Positions 1 through 6,159 of a DNA stretch of 6,159 nucleotides are shown here, piece by piece. Source of the DNA: Pseudomonadota bacterium (GTDB taxonomy: Bacteria > Pseudomonadota > Gammaproteobacteria > Burkholderiales > Burkholderiaceae_B); contig JAEYZR010000253.1 of NCBI GenBank assembly GCA_023427945.1, positions 1 through 6,159 on the forward strand, given 5' to 3'. The translations under genes were made by a program, and so were the position numbers. The notes beneath the pieces are model-generated. The model was not told the origin of the DNA and did not search any database. It saw nothing but the letters and a program-made list of their open reading frames with translations. Each line of letters begins with the position of its first letter. Positions within the stretch are counted from its first letter, which is position 1.

Positions 1-696
1 CATCAGCGCAACGTGATCAGCAGTGTGGCGCACCACCGCCAGATCGTGCGTGATGAGCAAAATGGCCATACCCAGATCTCGCTGGATATCGGCCAGCAAA
101 CTGAGGATCTGCGCCTGAACCGTGACGTCCAGCGCGGTCGTGGGCTCGGCGGGAATGAGCAATTGGGGTTCGGCGGGCAGGGCGATGGCAATCATGCCGC
201 GCTGCTTTTGGCCGCCCGAGAACTGAAAGGGAAAATCGTCGACACGCCGCTGGGGATCGGGAATGCCTACGCGTTGCAGCCACTGGATCGCGCGCGCACG
301 CAGCGCCGCGCCGGTCAGCGAGGTATGTGCGCGCAATGTCTCTTCGATCTGGGCACCGACCCGCATGACCGGGTTCAGGCTGGTCGCAGGTTCCTGGAAA
401 ATGATGCCGATACGTGCGCCGCGCACCTTACGCACGTCGTCATCGGCCAGCTGATTGATGTCGGTGCCCTCCAATTGGACTTGCCCGCCCACGATGCGTG
501 CGGCATCAGGCAGCAGTCGCAAAAGCGCCAGCGCTGTCATGCTTTTGCCGCATCCCGACTCCCCAACCAGAGCGAAAGTCTGCCCCCGGGAGATCGTCAA
601 AGCCAGATCGTGCACCACCTGGGTCAGTTTGTGCTCGCCCTGGACGGCAACACCCAGGCCTGTGATATCGATCAGAGGGGCTTGCAAGTTCGTCAT
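1..696 (-). CDS. Oligopeptide-type ABC transporter ATP-binding protein, DppD/OppD/YejF-like (partial, C-terminus outside window)
   Basis: This is the cytoplasmic ATPase expected to power the two permeases encoded just upstream. The frame is open from ATG at 696 to base 1, giving the first 232 residues; the rest is cut off. Visible motifs, in order, are Walker A GESGCGKS (45-52), Q-loop FQEPATSLNP (100-109), signature FSGGQKQR (159-166), a Walker B region LLIPAEPTTALD (179-190) and the H-loop LLITHDLAVV (213-222). The run FQEP.TSLNP plus EPTTALDVTVQAQIL is typical of the dipeptide/oligopeptide importer ATPases. ATG is supported by GGGAGG five bases upstream and by the ATGA overlap with the preceding permease. 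Oddly, the Walker B aspartate is alanine (A183), preceded by P182, with P174 and G167 also unusual; this could mean impaired hydrolysis, decay or sequence error. Whether the full protein has one ABC domain (DppD-like) or two (YejF-like) cannot be seen. The family assignment is firm; the substrate is unknown. Confidence 0.93.
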   Translation of the reverse strand, partial: MTNLQAPLIDITGLGVAVQGEHKLTQVVHDLALTISRGQTFALVGESGCGKSMTALALLRLLPDAARIVGGQVQLEGTDINQLADDDVRKVRGARIGIIFQEPATSLNPVMRVGAQIEETLRAHTSLTGAALRARAIQWLQRVGIPDPQRRVDDFPFQFSGGQKQRGMIAIALPAEPQLLIPAEPTTALDVTVQAQILSLLADIQRDLGMAILLITHDLAVVRHTADHVALM

Positions 697-2156
697 GCGA
701 GCCTCCCGACCGGTGCGGCGCCTGCCGGCTTGCGCCGGATCCTGAACACGCGACTGCGCGGGTCGAATGCAGCCCGGACGGCGTCGGCAAACAGATTCGC
801 AGCCAGCACCAGCGCCAGCATGAATGCAAAGGCCGACATCAGACTCCACCAGACCATCGGATCGCGCGACATGTCCAGCCGCGCACCATCGATCATGGTG
901 CCAAACGAACTCATGGTGGCATCGACACCGATACCCAGATAGGAAAGCACGGCCTCATACAGCACGAGACTGGAGAATTCGAGCACCACGGTAATGAGCA
1001 CGATGTGCATCACATTGGGCAGCAGATGACGCCGCATGATGGTCCAGTGCGACACGCCGAATGCACGCGCGGCCTGGACATACTCCAGCTCGCGCAGTTT
1101 GAGCGTCTCGGCACGCAACAGGCGGCACAGGCCTGCCCAGCCTGTCAGGCCGAGGATCAGACACAACATCAGCAGACGCAGGTCAGCGCGATGTGCCGAG
1201 GTGGGGAAAAGCCCGGGATTGTTGTCGATGAATGCCTGCATCAACAGCACGCAGGCCGCCACCAGCAGGATGCCCGGAATCGATGTGAGGGTGGTGTACA
1301 GGTACTGGATGACATCATCGATTCGTCCCTTGAAGTAGCCCGCCGAGATACCCAGTATGAGCGCAGGCGGCAGCATCGCAACCGTGGTGAGCGTACCGAT
1401 CACCAACGCCGTGCGGATGCTGCGCAGCGACTGCCAGAGCACATCCTGCCCTGTCTGATCCGTTCCCAGTGCGTGATAGCCCGATGCCATGCCGCCCAGT
1501 AAACCAGCTACCATCAGCACAGCCAGCATGGTGAACCACATGGCGCGCAGCGGTATCCCTGTGTTGTTGGCAATGAGATCGGACCACGCCTGGCGCCATC
1601 CGTCTCGCCGGCGTGCCAGCGTAGCGACCATGAGCGCCAGCAGCAGCAGGGAGACGGCGATGCCGCAGAGCACCCCGATCAGGATGCGCATGGCGATATC
1701 CCCGCCACGGGGTGCGTCGGGACTGGCCAGGTGCGTTCCGGCATGCACGAGCGGCTTGAACTCGCGCTGCGGTCCCTGGTCGGTCAGCACCGTTTCCTTG
1801 TTCAACTGACGCGTGGCCAGCGGGGCGGAAAACCTGCTTTCAGGCATGGTCAACGTGGTATTGGCAAACAAGCCCTCCAGTGCCGACCGGACGATGGGCG
1901 AATATGTCTTGGGCGCATCGGCTGGAGCTCCAGCCACGGGCGGCAGCACAGGACGATAGTGTATGGAGTCGGCCAGGCCAATCAGTACAAACGCAGCAAG
2001 CACCACGGCCGAACACATCGCAGGCGCATCGGTAGCGACCCTGTACCAGGTGCTGCGCAGGTTGGGTGATCGCATGACATGAATGCTATAGATCACGACG
2101 GCAAGCACCATCAGCCACAGGGCGACGTCGGTCCAGAGAAACACGAAAAGTGGCAT
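693..2156 (-). CDS. ABC transporter permease, DppC/YejE-like, with enlarged N-terminal region
   Basis: This is an inner-membrane permease of the binding-protein-dependent type, expected to pair with the DppB-like protein encoded upstream. It has 487 residues, against roughly 300-340 for ordinary DppC/YejE. The conventional part begins near residue 200: a helix at about 204-226, then LGTDQTGQDVL (230-240, the GTDxxGrDv motif of DppC-type subunits), further helices at about 248-275, 290-310, 326-345, 383-407 and 438-460, and the EAA loop EYVQAARAFGVSHWTIMRRH (358-377) that contacts the ATPase. The C-terminal YEAVLSYLGIGV (400-411) is also DppC-like. The extra N-terminus has helices at about 9-26, 47-64 and 155-180, with a hydrophilic stretch of about 90 residues between the last two. 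The ATG follows the preceding stop by only 5 nt with a weak GAG as possible ribosome site. The stop overlaps the ATPase start by four bases. Permease identity is firm; the role of the extension is unknown. Confidence 0.95.
   Translation of the reverse strand: MPLFVFLWTDVALWLMVLAVVIYSIHVMRSPNLRSTWYRVATDAPAMCSAVVLAAFVLIGLADSIHYRPVLPPVAGAPADAPKTYSPIVRSALEGLFANTTLTMPESRFSAPLATRQLNKETVLTDQGPQREFKPLVHAGTHLASPDAPRGGDIAMRILIGVLCGIAVSLLLLALMVATLARRRDGWRQAWSDLIANNTGIPLRAMWFTMLAVLMVAGLLGGMASGYHALGTDQTGQDVLWQSLRSIRTALVIGTLTTVAMLPPALILGISAGYFKGRIDDVIQYLYTTLTSIPGILLVAACVLLMQAFIDNNPGLFPTSAHRADLRLLMLCLILGLTGWAGLCRLLRAETLKLRELEYVQAARAFGVSHWTIMRRHLLPNVMHIVLITVVLEFSSLVLYEAVLSYLGIGVDATMSSFGTMIDGARLDMSRDPMVWWSLMSAFAFMLALVLAANLFADAVRAAFDPRSRVFRIRRKPAGAAPVGRLA
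702..707 (-). promoter_or_regulatory. Ribosome binding site for the ATPase gene
   Basis: GGGAGG lies five bases before the ATG at 696, inside the last codons of the upstream permease gene. Together with the ATGA stop/start overlap it fixes the ATPase start and suggests translational coupling. Confidence 0.75.
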
Positions 2157-2161
2157 GGCGG

Positions 2162-3139
2162 CTACTCGAAACGGATCCGTGGATCGGCAAAGGTGTATGA
2201 AATATCGGCCAGGAGCAGACCGGCGATGTAAAGCACGGCTCCCAGGAAGACCATCGCACGCACAATCGAAAAGTCCTGCGAATTGATGGCTTCGATGGTG
2301 TAGCTCCCCAGTCCCGGTATGCCGAAGAAGGACTCCGCGATCAGACTGCCCATGAACAGCAGCGGCAAGGCCGAGACCGTGCCTGTCAGGATTGGAAGCA
2401 TGGCGTTGCGCAACACGTGGCGAAACAGCACGACGCGCTCGCTCAGGCCTTTTGATCGGGCGGTGCGTACGTAGTCCTTGCCGATCTCCTCAAGAAAGAG
2501 CGTACGGTAGAAACGTGCCTCCGGCCCCAGGCGCGACACCACGCCGATGACGATGGGAAGGGCCAGGAACTTCCAGATATCCCAGCCCCACATGAACCCT
2601 GAATAGGGCACGAGCCTGAGTGTCTTGGCAAACAACCATTGCCCGGCAATGATGTAGAACAGCGACGATATGGACAGCAGGAACACACAGAACACCACGC
2701 CCCAGAAATCCAGCCGGGTTGCCCGAAAGTAGACCAGCAGCAAAGCAAACACCACGCTTGCGAACAGGCCCAACAAAAAGGTGGGGACGGCCAGCGCCAA
2801 GCTCGGGCCCACGCGCTTGCGGATTTCCGTGTTGATATCGTGGCCCGAGTCGGCCGTGCCGAAGTTCATCGTCAACAGCGGCACCGAGCGTTGATAGAAA
2901 ATCGTGTCGGTCCATTTCTGCGCGCCGCTGGCCTGGCTGTTGACGAACAGCGGCTTGTCATAACCTCGTTCAACCTTCCAGCGCTCGATCGCATCGGCAG
3001 TGACCCGTTGCCCCCCGATATTGATGCGCGCCATATCGTCGGGCGTATTGACTGCGAAAAACAGCAGGAAGGTGAAAAGATTCACGCCAATCAGAATGAG
3101 GACGCCGTAGCAAAGACGCCGAATGATGTAGGCAATCAT
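2162..3139 (-). CDS. ABC transporter permease, DppB/YejB-like
   Basis: This is the first inner-membrane permease of the importer, 325 residues, a normal length for the DppB/YejB family. It opens with MIAYIIRRL and a first helix (about 9-30), the usual start for this family. A periplasmic loop (31-112) follows, then helices at about 113-137, 145-170, 189-203, 246-268 and 294-315. The EAA-type loop KDYVRTARSKGLSERVVLFR (221-240) followed by HVLRNAMLP is the ATPase contact site; ESFFGIPGLG (269-278) and the ending ADPRIRFE are also family hallmarks. An in-frame ATG 50 codons upstream exists, but the added residues are unlike any permease and lie inside the previous gene. The chosen ATG at 3139 has GGGGAG eight bases upstream and overlaps the solute-binding protein stop as ATGA. 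Downstream, the second permease starts after 5 nt. Together they should form the heterodimeric membrane channel; the transported substrate is not evident. Confidence 0.96.
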   Translation of the reverse strand: MIAYIIRRLCYGVLILIGVNLFTFLLFFAVNTPDDMARINIGGQRVTADAIERWKVERGYDKPLFVNSQASGAQKWTDTIFYQRSVPLLTMNFGTADSGHDINTEIRKRVGPSLALAVPTFLLGLFASVVFALLLVYFRATRLDFWGVVFCVFLLSISSLFYIIAGQWLFAKTLRLVPYSGFMWGWDIWKFLALPIVIGVVSRLGPEARFYRTLFLEEIGKDYVRTARSKGLSERVVLFRHVLRNAMLPILTGTVSALPLLFMGSLIAESFFGIPGLGSYTIEAINSQDFSIVRAMVFLGAVLYIAGLLLADISYTFADPRIRFE

Positions 3140-5385
3140 GCCTTGTTCTCCCCTGCCGGTTTCTGGCTCGCCATGTGTCCCAGTGCGTTGCGCTGCCGGA
3201 TGTGCCTCAGGCTGCGCGCCGACGCCCACAACACCAGGCCCAGCAATGCCACGATCCCCAGGAGAGGCCACCAGATGGGGCTGTTCCACTGGGCCAGTTT
3301 TTCAGTGCGCAAGGCCGGATCCACTTTGTAGAACTGCAGGGCATTGCGCACCATCTGCGAGGGCGCCGCGTTGCCTACCCACTGCTGATAGACGCCCGCG
3401 CCATAGGGGTTGTAGCCGAACATCAGGGGTGCATCGTGTCGCAGGATGTCGACCATCCTGTCGATGACCGCCTGCTTGTCCGGCCCATCCTCGAGTTTGA
3501 CCATCTTCTTGTAGAGTGCGTCGTAGTCTGCGTTGCTGTAGTTGAACGCGTTTTCGCCGCCCGTCTTCATTTTGCTGTTGGGCCCGTAGAACAGGTTCAG
3601 GAAATTCTCGGCGTCCGGGTAATCGGCAACCCACCCATATAGATAGACCTGGCCGCTGCCGTTGTTCAGCTTTTCCTGAAAGCGGTTGAAATCTGTCGAG
3701 CGCAACTCGAGTTGAATGCCCAATTGGGCAAAAGCACGGCGCAACCAGAGATACATGGGATTGTTTCCGCCACCGGTCATGGCATCGAAGTTGAGCACCA
3801 GTGGTGCACCGGTAGCGGTGGAGCGGCCATTCGGATAGCCTGCCTCGGCCATCAGACGGCGCGCCTGTTCGATGGGCTTCAAACGCGGACGGCCATCGAC
3901 GACATCATAGATTTCGCGATTGACGCCCTCGACGCCTTCCCGGAATCCGAAAATGCCGGGCGGAATCGGACTGTGTGCAATCTGCCCCTCGCCATCCCGA
4001 AAGATCGCAATATATTCCTGCCAATCGATCGCCATCGAAATGGCCATACGCAGCTTGCGATTCTTCTCGCTTTGCTCGGGCGTACTGCCCGCACCCACCA
4101 GGGGATCTTCCCAGTTGAATCCCATATACCACGCGGTCTGCTCGACGGCCCGCGCAAAAATCAGTCCCCTCTCTTTATAGAGCTCGGCTTTGTCGGGGGA
4201 ATCGCCGGCAGCCACGATCATGGCGACACCGTATTCCCCGCGATCCAGGCCCGGGCTGTCGTAATAGCCTTGAAGGAACTTTCCCGTCAAAGGAATCGAC
4301 TCCTTTTCGAGGACGAACTCGGCCCGATCGAGCAAAGGCGTGGGCCTGCCGCAATCAGCCAGACGCCCTGCCTCGCGGTCGGCATCGGAGCCTTCGCACG
4401 GATAGGGCATGCCCCAGTAATTCGGATTTCGCTCCAGTGTGAAGCCTCGATTCAACTGGAAATCCACTAGATAGAATGGGCCCGCACCCACGGGCCAGCG
4501 CGCCAGGCCCAGGTTGCGCTGCGCCATGCCGGGCTGGTTGTAGAACTGGTCGGCCTCCCAGGGAACGGGCGAGAAGAAATTCATGGCAAGCCAATACTTG
4601 AATTGGGGGTCTTTGCCATTGACACGGATGCGCAGCGTGTGGGCATCGGGAGCCGTCACACCTTCCAGCGCATATTGCCGCAGGTCCAGCCATGCCGACT
4701 GCCCCTTGCCTTCAGCACGCAGGGCCTTGTTGGCATCGGCCAGCGTCTTGGCGTAATCCTCGAATCCGACGATGCGGCGAGCCAGAGAGGAAAATGCCGG
4801 TGAAGGCACCCTCGGGCTGGCCAGGCGCTTGATGCCATATAGATAGTCCTGCGCAGTCACCTCGCGCGTGCCGGACTCGGGAAAATCGCTGGGTCGCTCG
4901 ATACGCGGCAATGCGGAAAAGTCCACCGGCACGTATAGCGGCGAGCCCTGAGGCGTGCGGGCCAACGCCGGATGAGGTGCATAGCGCATGCCCTTGCGCA
5001 CTTTGATGTCGTAGACACTTTGCGCGATATCTTCGGCCGGCGCATCGTCGGGCAGGCGCTTGCCGGCCTTGTCCAGATAGATCGGCAGGACGACCTGCTC
5101 GGCGCCCAGCCCTTGCAGTTCGTAGGGCCGCTTCAGATAGTGGTAGCGGTAGAGCGGCTCGTAGGCGTTGTAGACAATGGCCGTTTCGTTGCTGGAGAAC
5201 GAAAGCGCGGGATCCATCGTTTTGGGCGTGGAACCGAAGAACGCCGAATACAGCGTGTTTTCGCTTTGCTCGCCAGCCCGGTACGGACTGTTGATAGGCG
5301 TATCGGCGCCGGAAGCCGGCGTGACCATCCCAAACACCAACGCCAGTGCGCACAGCATACCGCCGAGAGACCTGAAACCAATCAT
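3136..5385 (-). CDS. Long family-5 extracellular solute-binding protein with C-terminal membrane anchor
   Basis: This is the periplasmic receptor of the importer, 749 residues against about 535 for DppA and 600 for YejA. Residues 1-26 form a signal peptide with a likely signal peptidase I site ASG|AD; there is no lipobox. Family-5 (SBP_bac_5) landmarks include KTMDPALSFSSNE (55-67), EPLYRY (76-81), VTAQDYLYGIKRLASP (176-191), VGAGPFYL (299-306), ERNPNYWG (318-325), RKLRMAISMAIDW (443-455) and GWVADYPDAENFLNLFYGP (584-602). About 40 extra residues (135-175) separate the usual beta-strand motif from VTAQDY. The mature protein has only two cysteines, C330 and C345, plausibly a disulfide. A hydrophobic helix (about 705-723) followed by a basic tail suggests an anchor, with the C-terminus in the cytoplasm. 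From memory it resembles a family of long proteobacterial binding proteins of unknown ligand. AAAGG six bases before the ATG supports the start. The stop overlaps the next permease as ATGA. Confidence 0.95.
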   Translation of the reverse strand: MIGFRSLGGMLCALALVFGMVTPASGADTPINSPYRAGEQSENTLYSAFFGSTPKTMDPALSFSSNETAIVYNAYEPLYRYHYLKRPYELQGLGAEQVVLPIYLDKAGKRLPDDAPAEDIAQSVYDIKVRKGMRYAPHPALARTPQGSPLYVPVDFSALPRIERPSDFPESGTREVTAQDYLYGIKRLASPRVPSPAFSSLARRIVGFEDYAKTLADANKALRAEGKGQSAWLDLRQYALEGVTAPDAHTLRIRVNGKDPQFKYWLAMNFFSPVPWEADQFYNQPGMAQRNLGLARWPVGAGPFYLVDFQLNRGFTLERNPNYWGMPYPCEGSDADREAGRLADCGRPTPLLDRAEFVLEKESIPLTGKFLQGYYDSPGLDRGEYGVAMIVAAGDSPDKAELYKERGLIFARAVEQTAWYMGFNWEDPLVGAGSTPEQSEKNRKLRMAISMAIDWQEYIAIFRDGEGQIAHSPIPPGIFGFREGVEGVNREIYDVVDGRPRLKPIEQARRLMAEAGYPNGRSTATGAPLVLNFDAMTGGGNNPMYLWLRRAFAQLGIQLELRSTDFNRFQEKLNNGSGQVYLYGWVADYPDAENFLNLFYGPNSKMKTGGENAFNYSNADYDALYKKMVKLEDGPDKQAVIDRMVDILRHDAPLMFGYNPYGAGVYQQWVGNAAPSQMVRNALQFYKVDPALRTEKLAQWNSPIWWPLLGIVALLGLVLWASARSLRHIRQRNALGHMASQKPAGENKA
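3148..3153 (-). promoter_or_regulatory. Ribosome binding site deciding the DppB-like permease start
   Basis: GGGGAG lies eight bases before the ATG at 3139. It supports this start over the in-frame ATG at 3289, which would add 50 non-homologous residues inside the binding-protein gene. Confidence 0.75.
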
Positions 5386-5431
5386 GCAGGACCTTTAGTG
5401 GATCTATCTAGGAAAACCTGAACGTCACATA
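5386..5431 (-). other. 46-bp intergenic gap between nuclease and transporter genes
   Basis: This is the only real gap in the window. It carries the binding-protein ribosome site, but I see no strong hairpin with a T-tract and no clear -35/-10 pair. An AGG-AAAA-CCT inverted repeat around 5410-5419 is too short to be a terminator. The transporter genes may therefore be read through from the nuclease gene, or be driven by a promoter inside it; the sequence does not decide. Confidence 0.5.
5392..5396 (-). promoter_or_regulatory. Ribosome binding site for the solute-binding protein gene
   Basis: AAAGG lies six bases before the ATG at 5385, in the 46-bp gap after the nuclease gene. It supports the chosen start, which gives a well-formed signal peptide. 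Confidence 0.7.
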
Positions 5432-6159
5432 CTATTGCGCACATTGTTGCTCGCGCCAGCAATCGTACCGCCATACCCATGGGGCAATGGCCCGCCCATT
5501 CTGCCAGAGGCCCAGGCCGGCGGCTTTCGCCCGGGCCTGCAGCTCCGCCAGCGAGGCGTCTCGAAGATAGCGACCGCGTGCGGCGGTGTACGCCCAGGCA
5601 TAGCCGGCATCCACCTGGGCCCGAGCGGCCGACTGACCCTCGGCATCGATCAGGTCGCACACCGATCGTCCATATTGGTCGGACTCAAAACAGCGCGCAA
5701 CCACAGTACGGCCCTGCAGCCATTGTTCGAGATGGCGCTTGGAGGCCTGTGCGAAAGGCTGCCCCGGGCGATCCTTGCCACCATCCTGTTCCGGCGCGTC
5801 GATGCTGTCCAGACGAATACGCAGATCGCCTGAGGCCGTACGAAAACGCACTGTGTCACCATCGGCCACGCTGACCACCCTGCCTGCATGATCGTTGAAC
5901 GTGCTGGCAGACGATACAGACAGTGACGAGTTGCCAGGAGCCGAAGGCGAACGATCAGCTTGTGCCGCAGGCGCCTGTTCGGGCCCGGCAGGCGTGCGCG
6001 CATCGCGCTCGAGATACCAGCCCAACGTAGTGACTGCAGCGAAAGCCAGCCCCAGCAGGAGACGGCGCGTCGCCCATCCGGGCGCCCTTCCCTGTCCACC
6101 GTATTTACCCTTGCGCGCCTGGCGCGCACGCCGTTGATCTGCGCCCTTCCCCGCCAGCC
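5432..6159 (-). CDS. Thermonuclease (SNase) family protein, probably membrane-anchored (partial, N-terminus outside window)
   Basis: This is a staphylococcal-nuclease-fold protein, a family of calcium-dependent phosphodiesterases cutting DNA or RNA. Numbering is from the first complete codon (6157), giving 241 visible residues. The fold spans about 91-218. Catalytic residues match SNase: D101 in ADGDTV (Asp21), R115 in RLDSIDAPE (Arg35), D120 (Asp40), E123 (Glu43) and R164 in DQYGR (Arg87). The end, GLGLWQNGRAIAPWVWR, is typical of bacterial relatives. The frame is open to the window edge without ATG, GTG or TTG before the TTG at 6025. That TTG is an unlikely start because it would cut into a hydrophobic segment (33-49) preceded by a strongly basic tail (1-32). 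The layout fits a signal anchor with the nuclease outside the cytoplasm; TRRLLLG (30-36) weakly recalls a twin-arginine motif. An Ala/Pro/Ser-rich linker (about 53-90) follows. Four cysteines (156, 167, 233, 239) fit an oxidising compartment. Cellular role and substrate are unknown. Confidence 0.92.
   Translation of the reverse strand, partial: LAGKGADQRRARQARKGKYGGQGRAPGWATRRLLLGLAFAAVTTLGWYLERDARTPAGPEQAPAAQADRSPSAPGNSSLSVSSASTFNDHAGRVVSVADGDTVRFRTASGDLRIRLDSIDAPEQDGGKDRPGQPFAQASKRHLEQWLQGRTVVARCFESDQYGRSVCDLIDAEGQSAARAQVDAGYAWAYTAARGRYLRDASLAELQARAKAAGLGLWQNGRAIAPWVWRYDCWREQQCAQ

Noticed and set aside
13..942. Plus-strand open frame of 309 residues across the ATPase and second permease genes.
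   Set aside because: It lies antisense to two genes with clear family motifs, spans their junction, and has low-complexity Arg/Gln/Ala-rich content with no recognisable motif; it looks like a high-GC shadow frame.
3140..3289. 50-residue N-terminal extension of the first permease from an upstream ATG at 3289.
   Set aside because: The extension is unlike permease sequence, overlaps the end of the binding-protein gene, and the ATG at 3139 has a good ribosome site and the family-typical start.
3712..4470. Plus-strand open frame of 252 residues inside the solute-binding protein gene.
   Set aside because: It is fully antisense to a gene with strong family-5 motifs, has no plausible domain, and is expected from codon bias on the other strand.
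5307..5321. GC-rich 6-bp hairpin CGCCGG-CTT-CCGGCG early in the binding-protein mRNA.
   Set aside because: It encodes the end of the signal peptide (TPASGA), has a short stem and lacks a U-tract, so it is likely incidental; it is too far from the start codon to mask the ribosome site.
5432..6025. Nuclease gene beginning at the TTG at 6025.
   Set aside because: This start cuts through a hydrophobic anchor segment, and the frame continues open upstream with protein-like sequence; a start outside the window is more likely.
6113..6127. Perfect inverted repeat GCGCGCC-T-GGCGCGC near the window edge.
   Set aside because: It falls inside the nuclease frame, where the repeated Ala-Arg codons (GCGCGC) explain it; there is no T-tract or regulatory context.

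Overview
The window (about 60% GC by eye) comes from a bacterium. Its dense, high-GC, single-strand operon and the protein types suggest a proteobacterium, possibly a betaproteobacterium near Alcaligenaceae/Burkholderiales; the taxonomic guess is weak because there is no marker gene. Every gene I can support lies on the minus strand, so transcription runs from high to low coordinates.

Layout in transcription order: (1) 6159-5432, a staphylococcal-nuclease-fold (thermonuclease family) protein with an intact active site. Its 5' end lies outside the window, and the visible N-terminus is a basic tail plus one hydrophobic segment, so it is probably anchored in the inner membrane. (2) A 46-bp gap. 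(3) 5385-3136, a long (749 aa) family-5 extracellular solute-binding protein with a signal peptide and, unusually, a C-terminal transmembrane helix. (4) 3139-2162, a DppB/YejB-type permease. (5) 2156-693, a DppC/YejE-type permease with about 200 extra N-terminal residues. (6) 696-1, the first 232 residues of a DppD/YejF-type ATPase, cut by the window edge.

Genes 3-6 form one compact import operon: two junctions are ATGA overlaps and the third has a 5-nt gap. The binding protein should capture a peptide-like or other oligomeric ligand in the periplasm and pass it to the two permeases, with the ATPase supplying energy. The substrate cannot be read from sequence. The most unusual features are the membrane-anchored binding protein, the enlarged second permease with its own periplasmic loop, and an ATPase whose Walker B aspartate is replaced by alanine, with two nearby prolines where alanine is usual. 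There is no RNA gene, CRISPR array, insertion sequence or convincing terminator, and no stretch over 300 bases lacks a gene.
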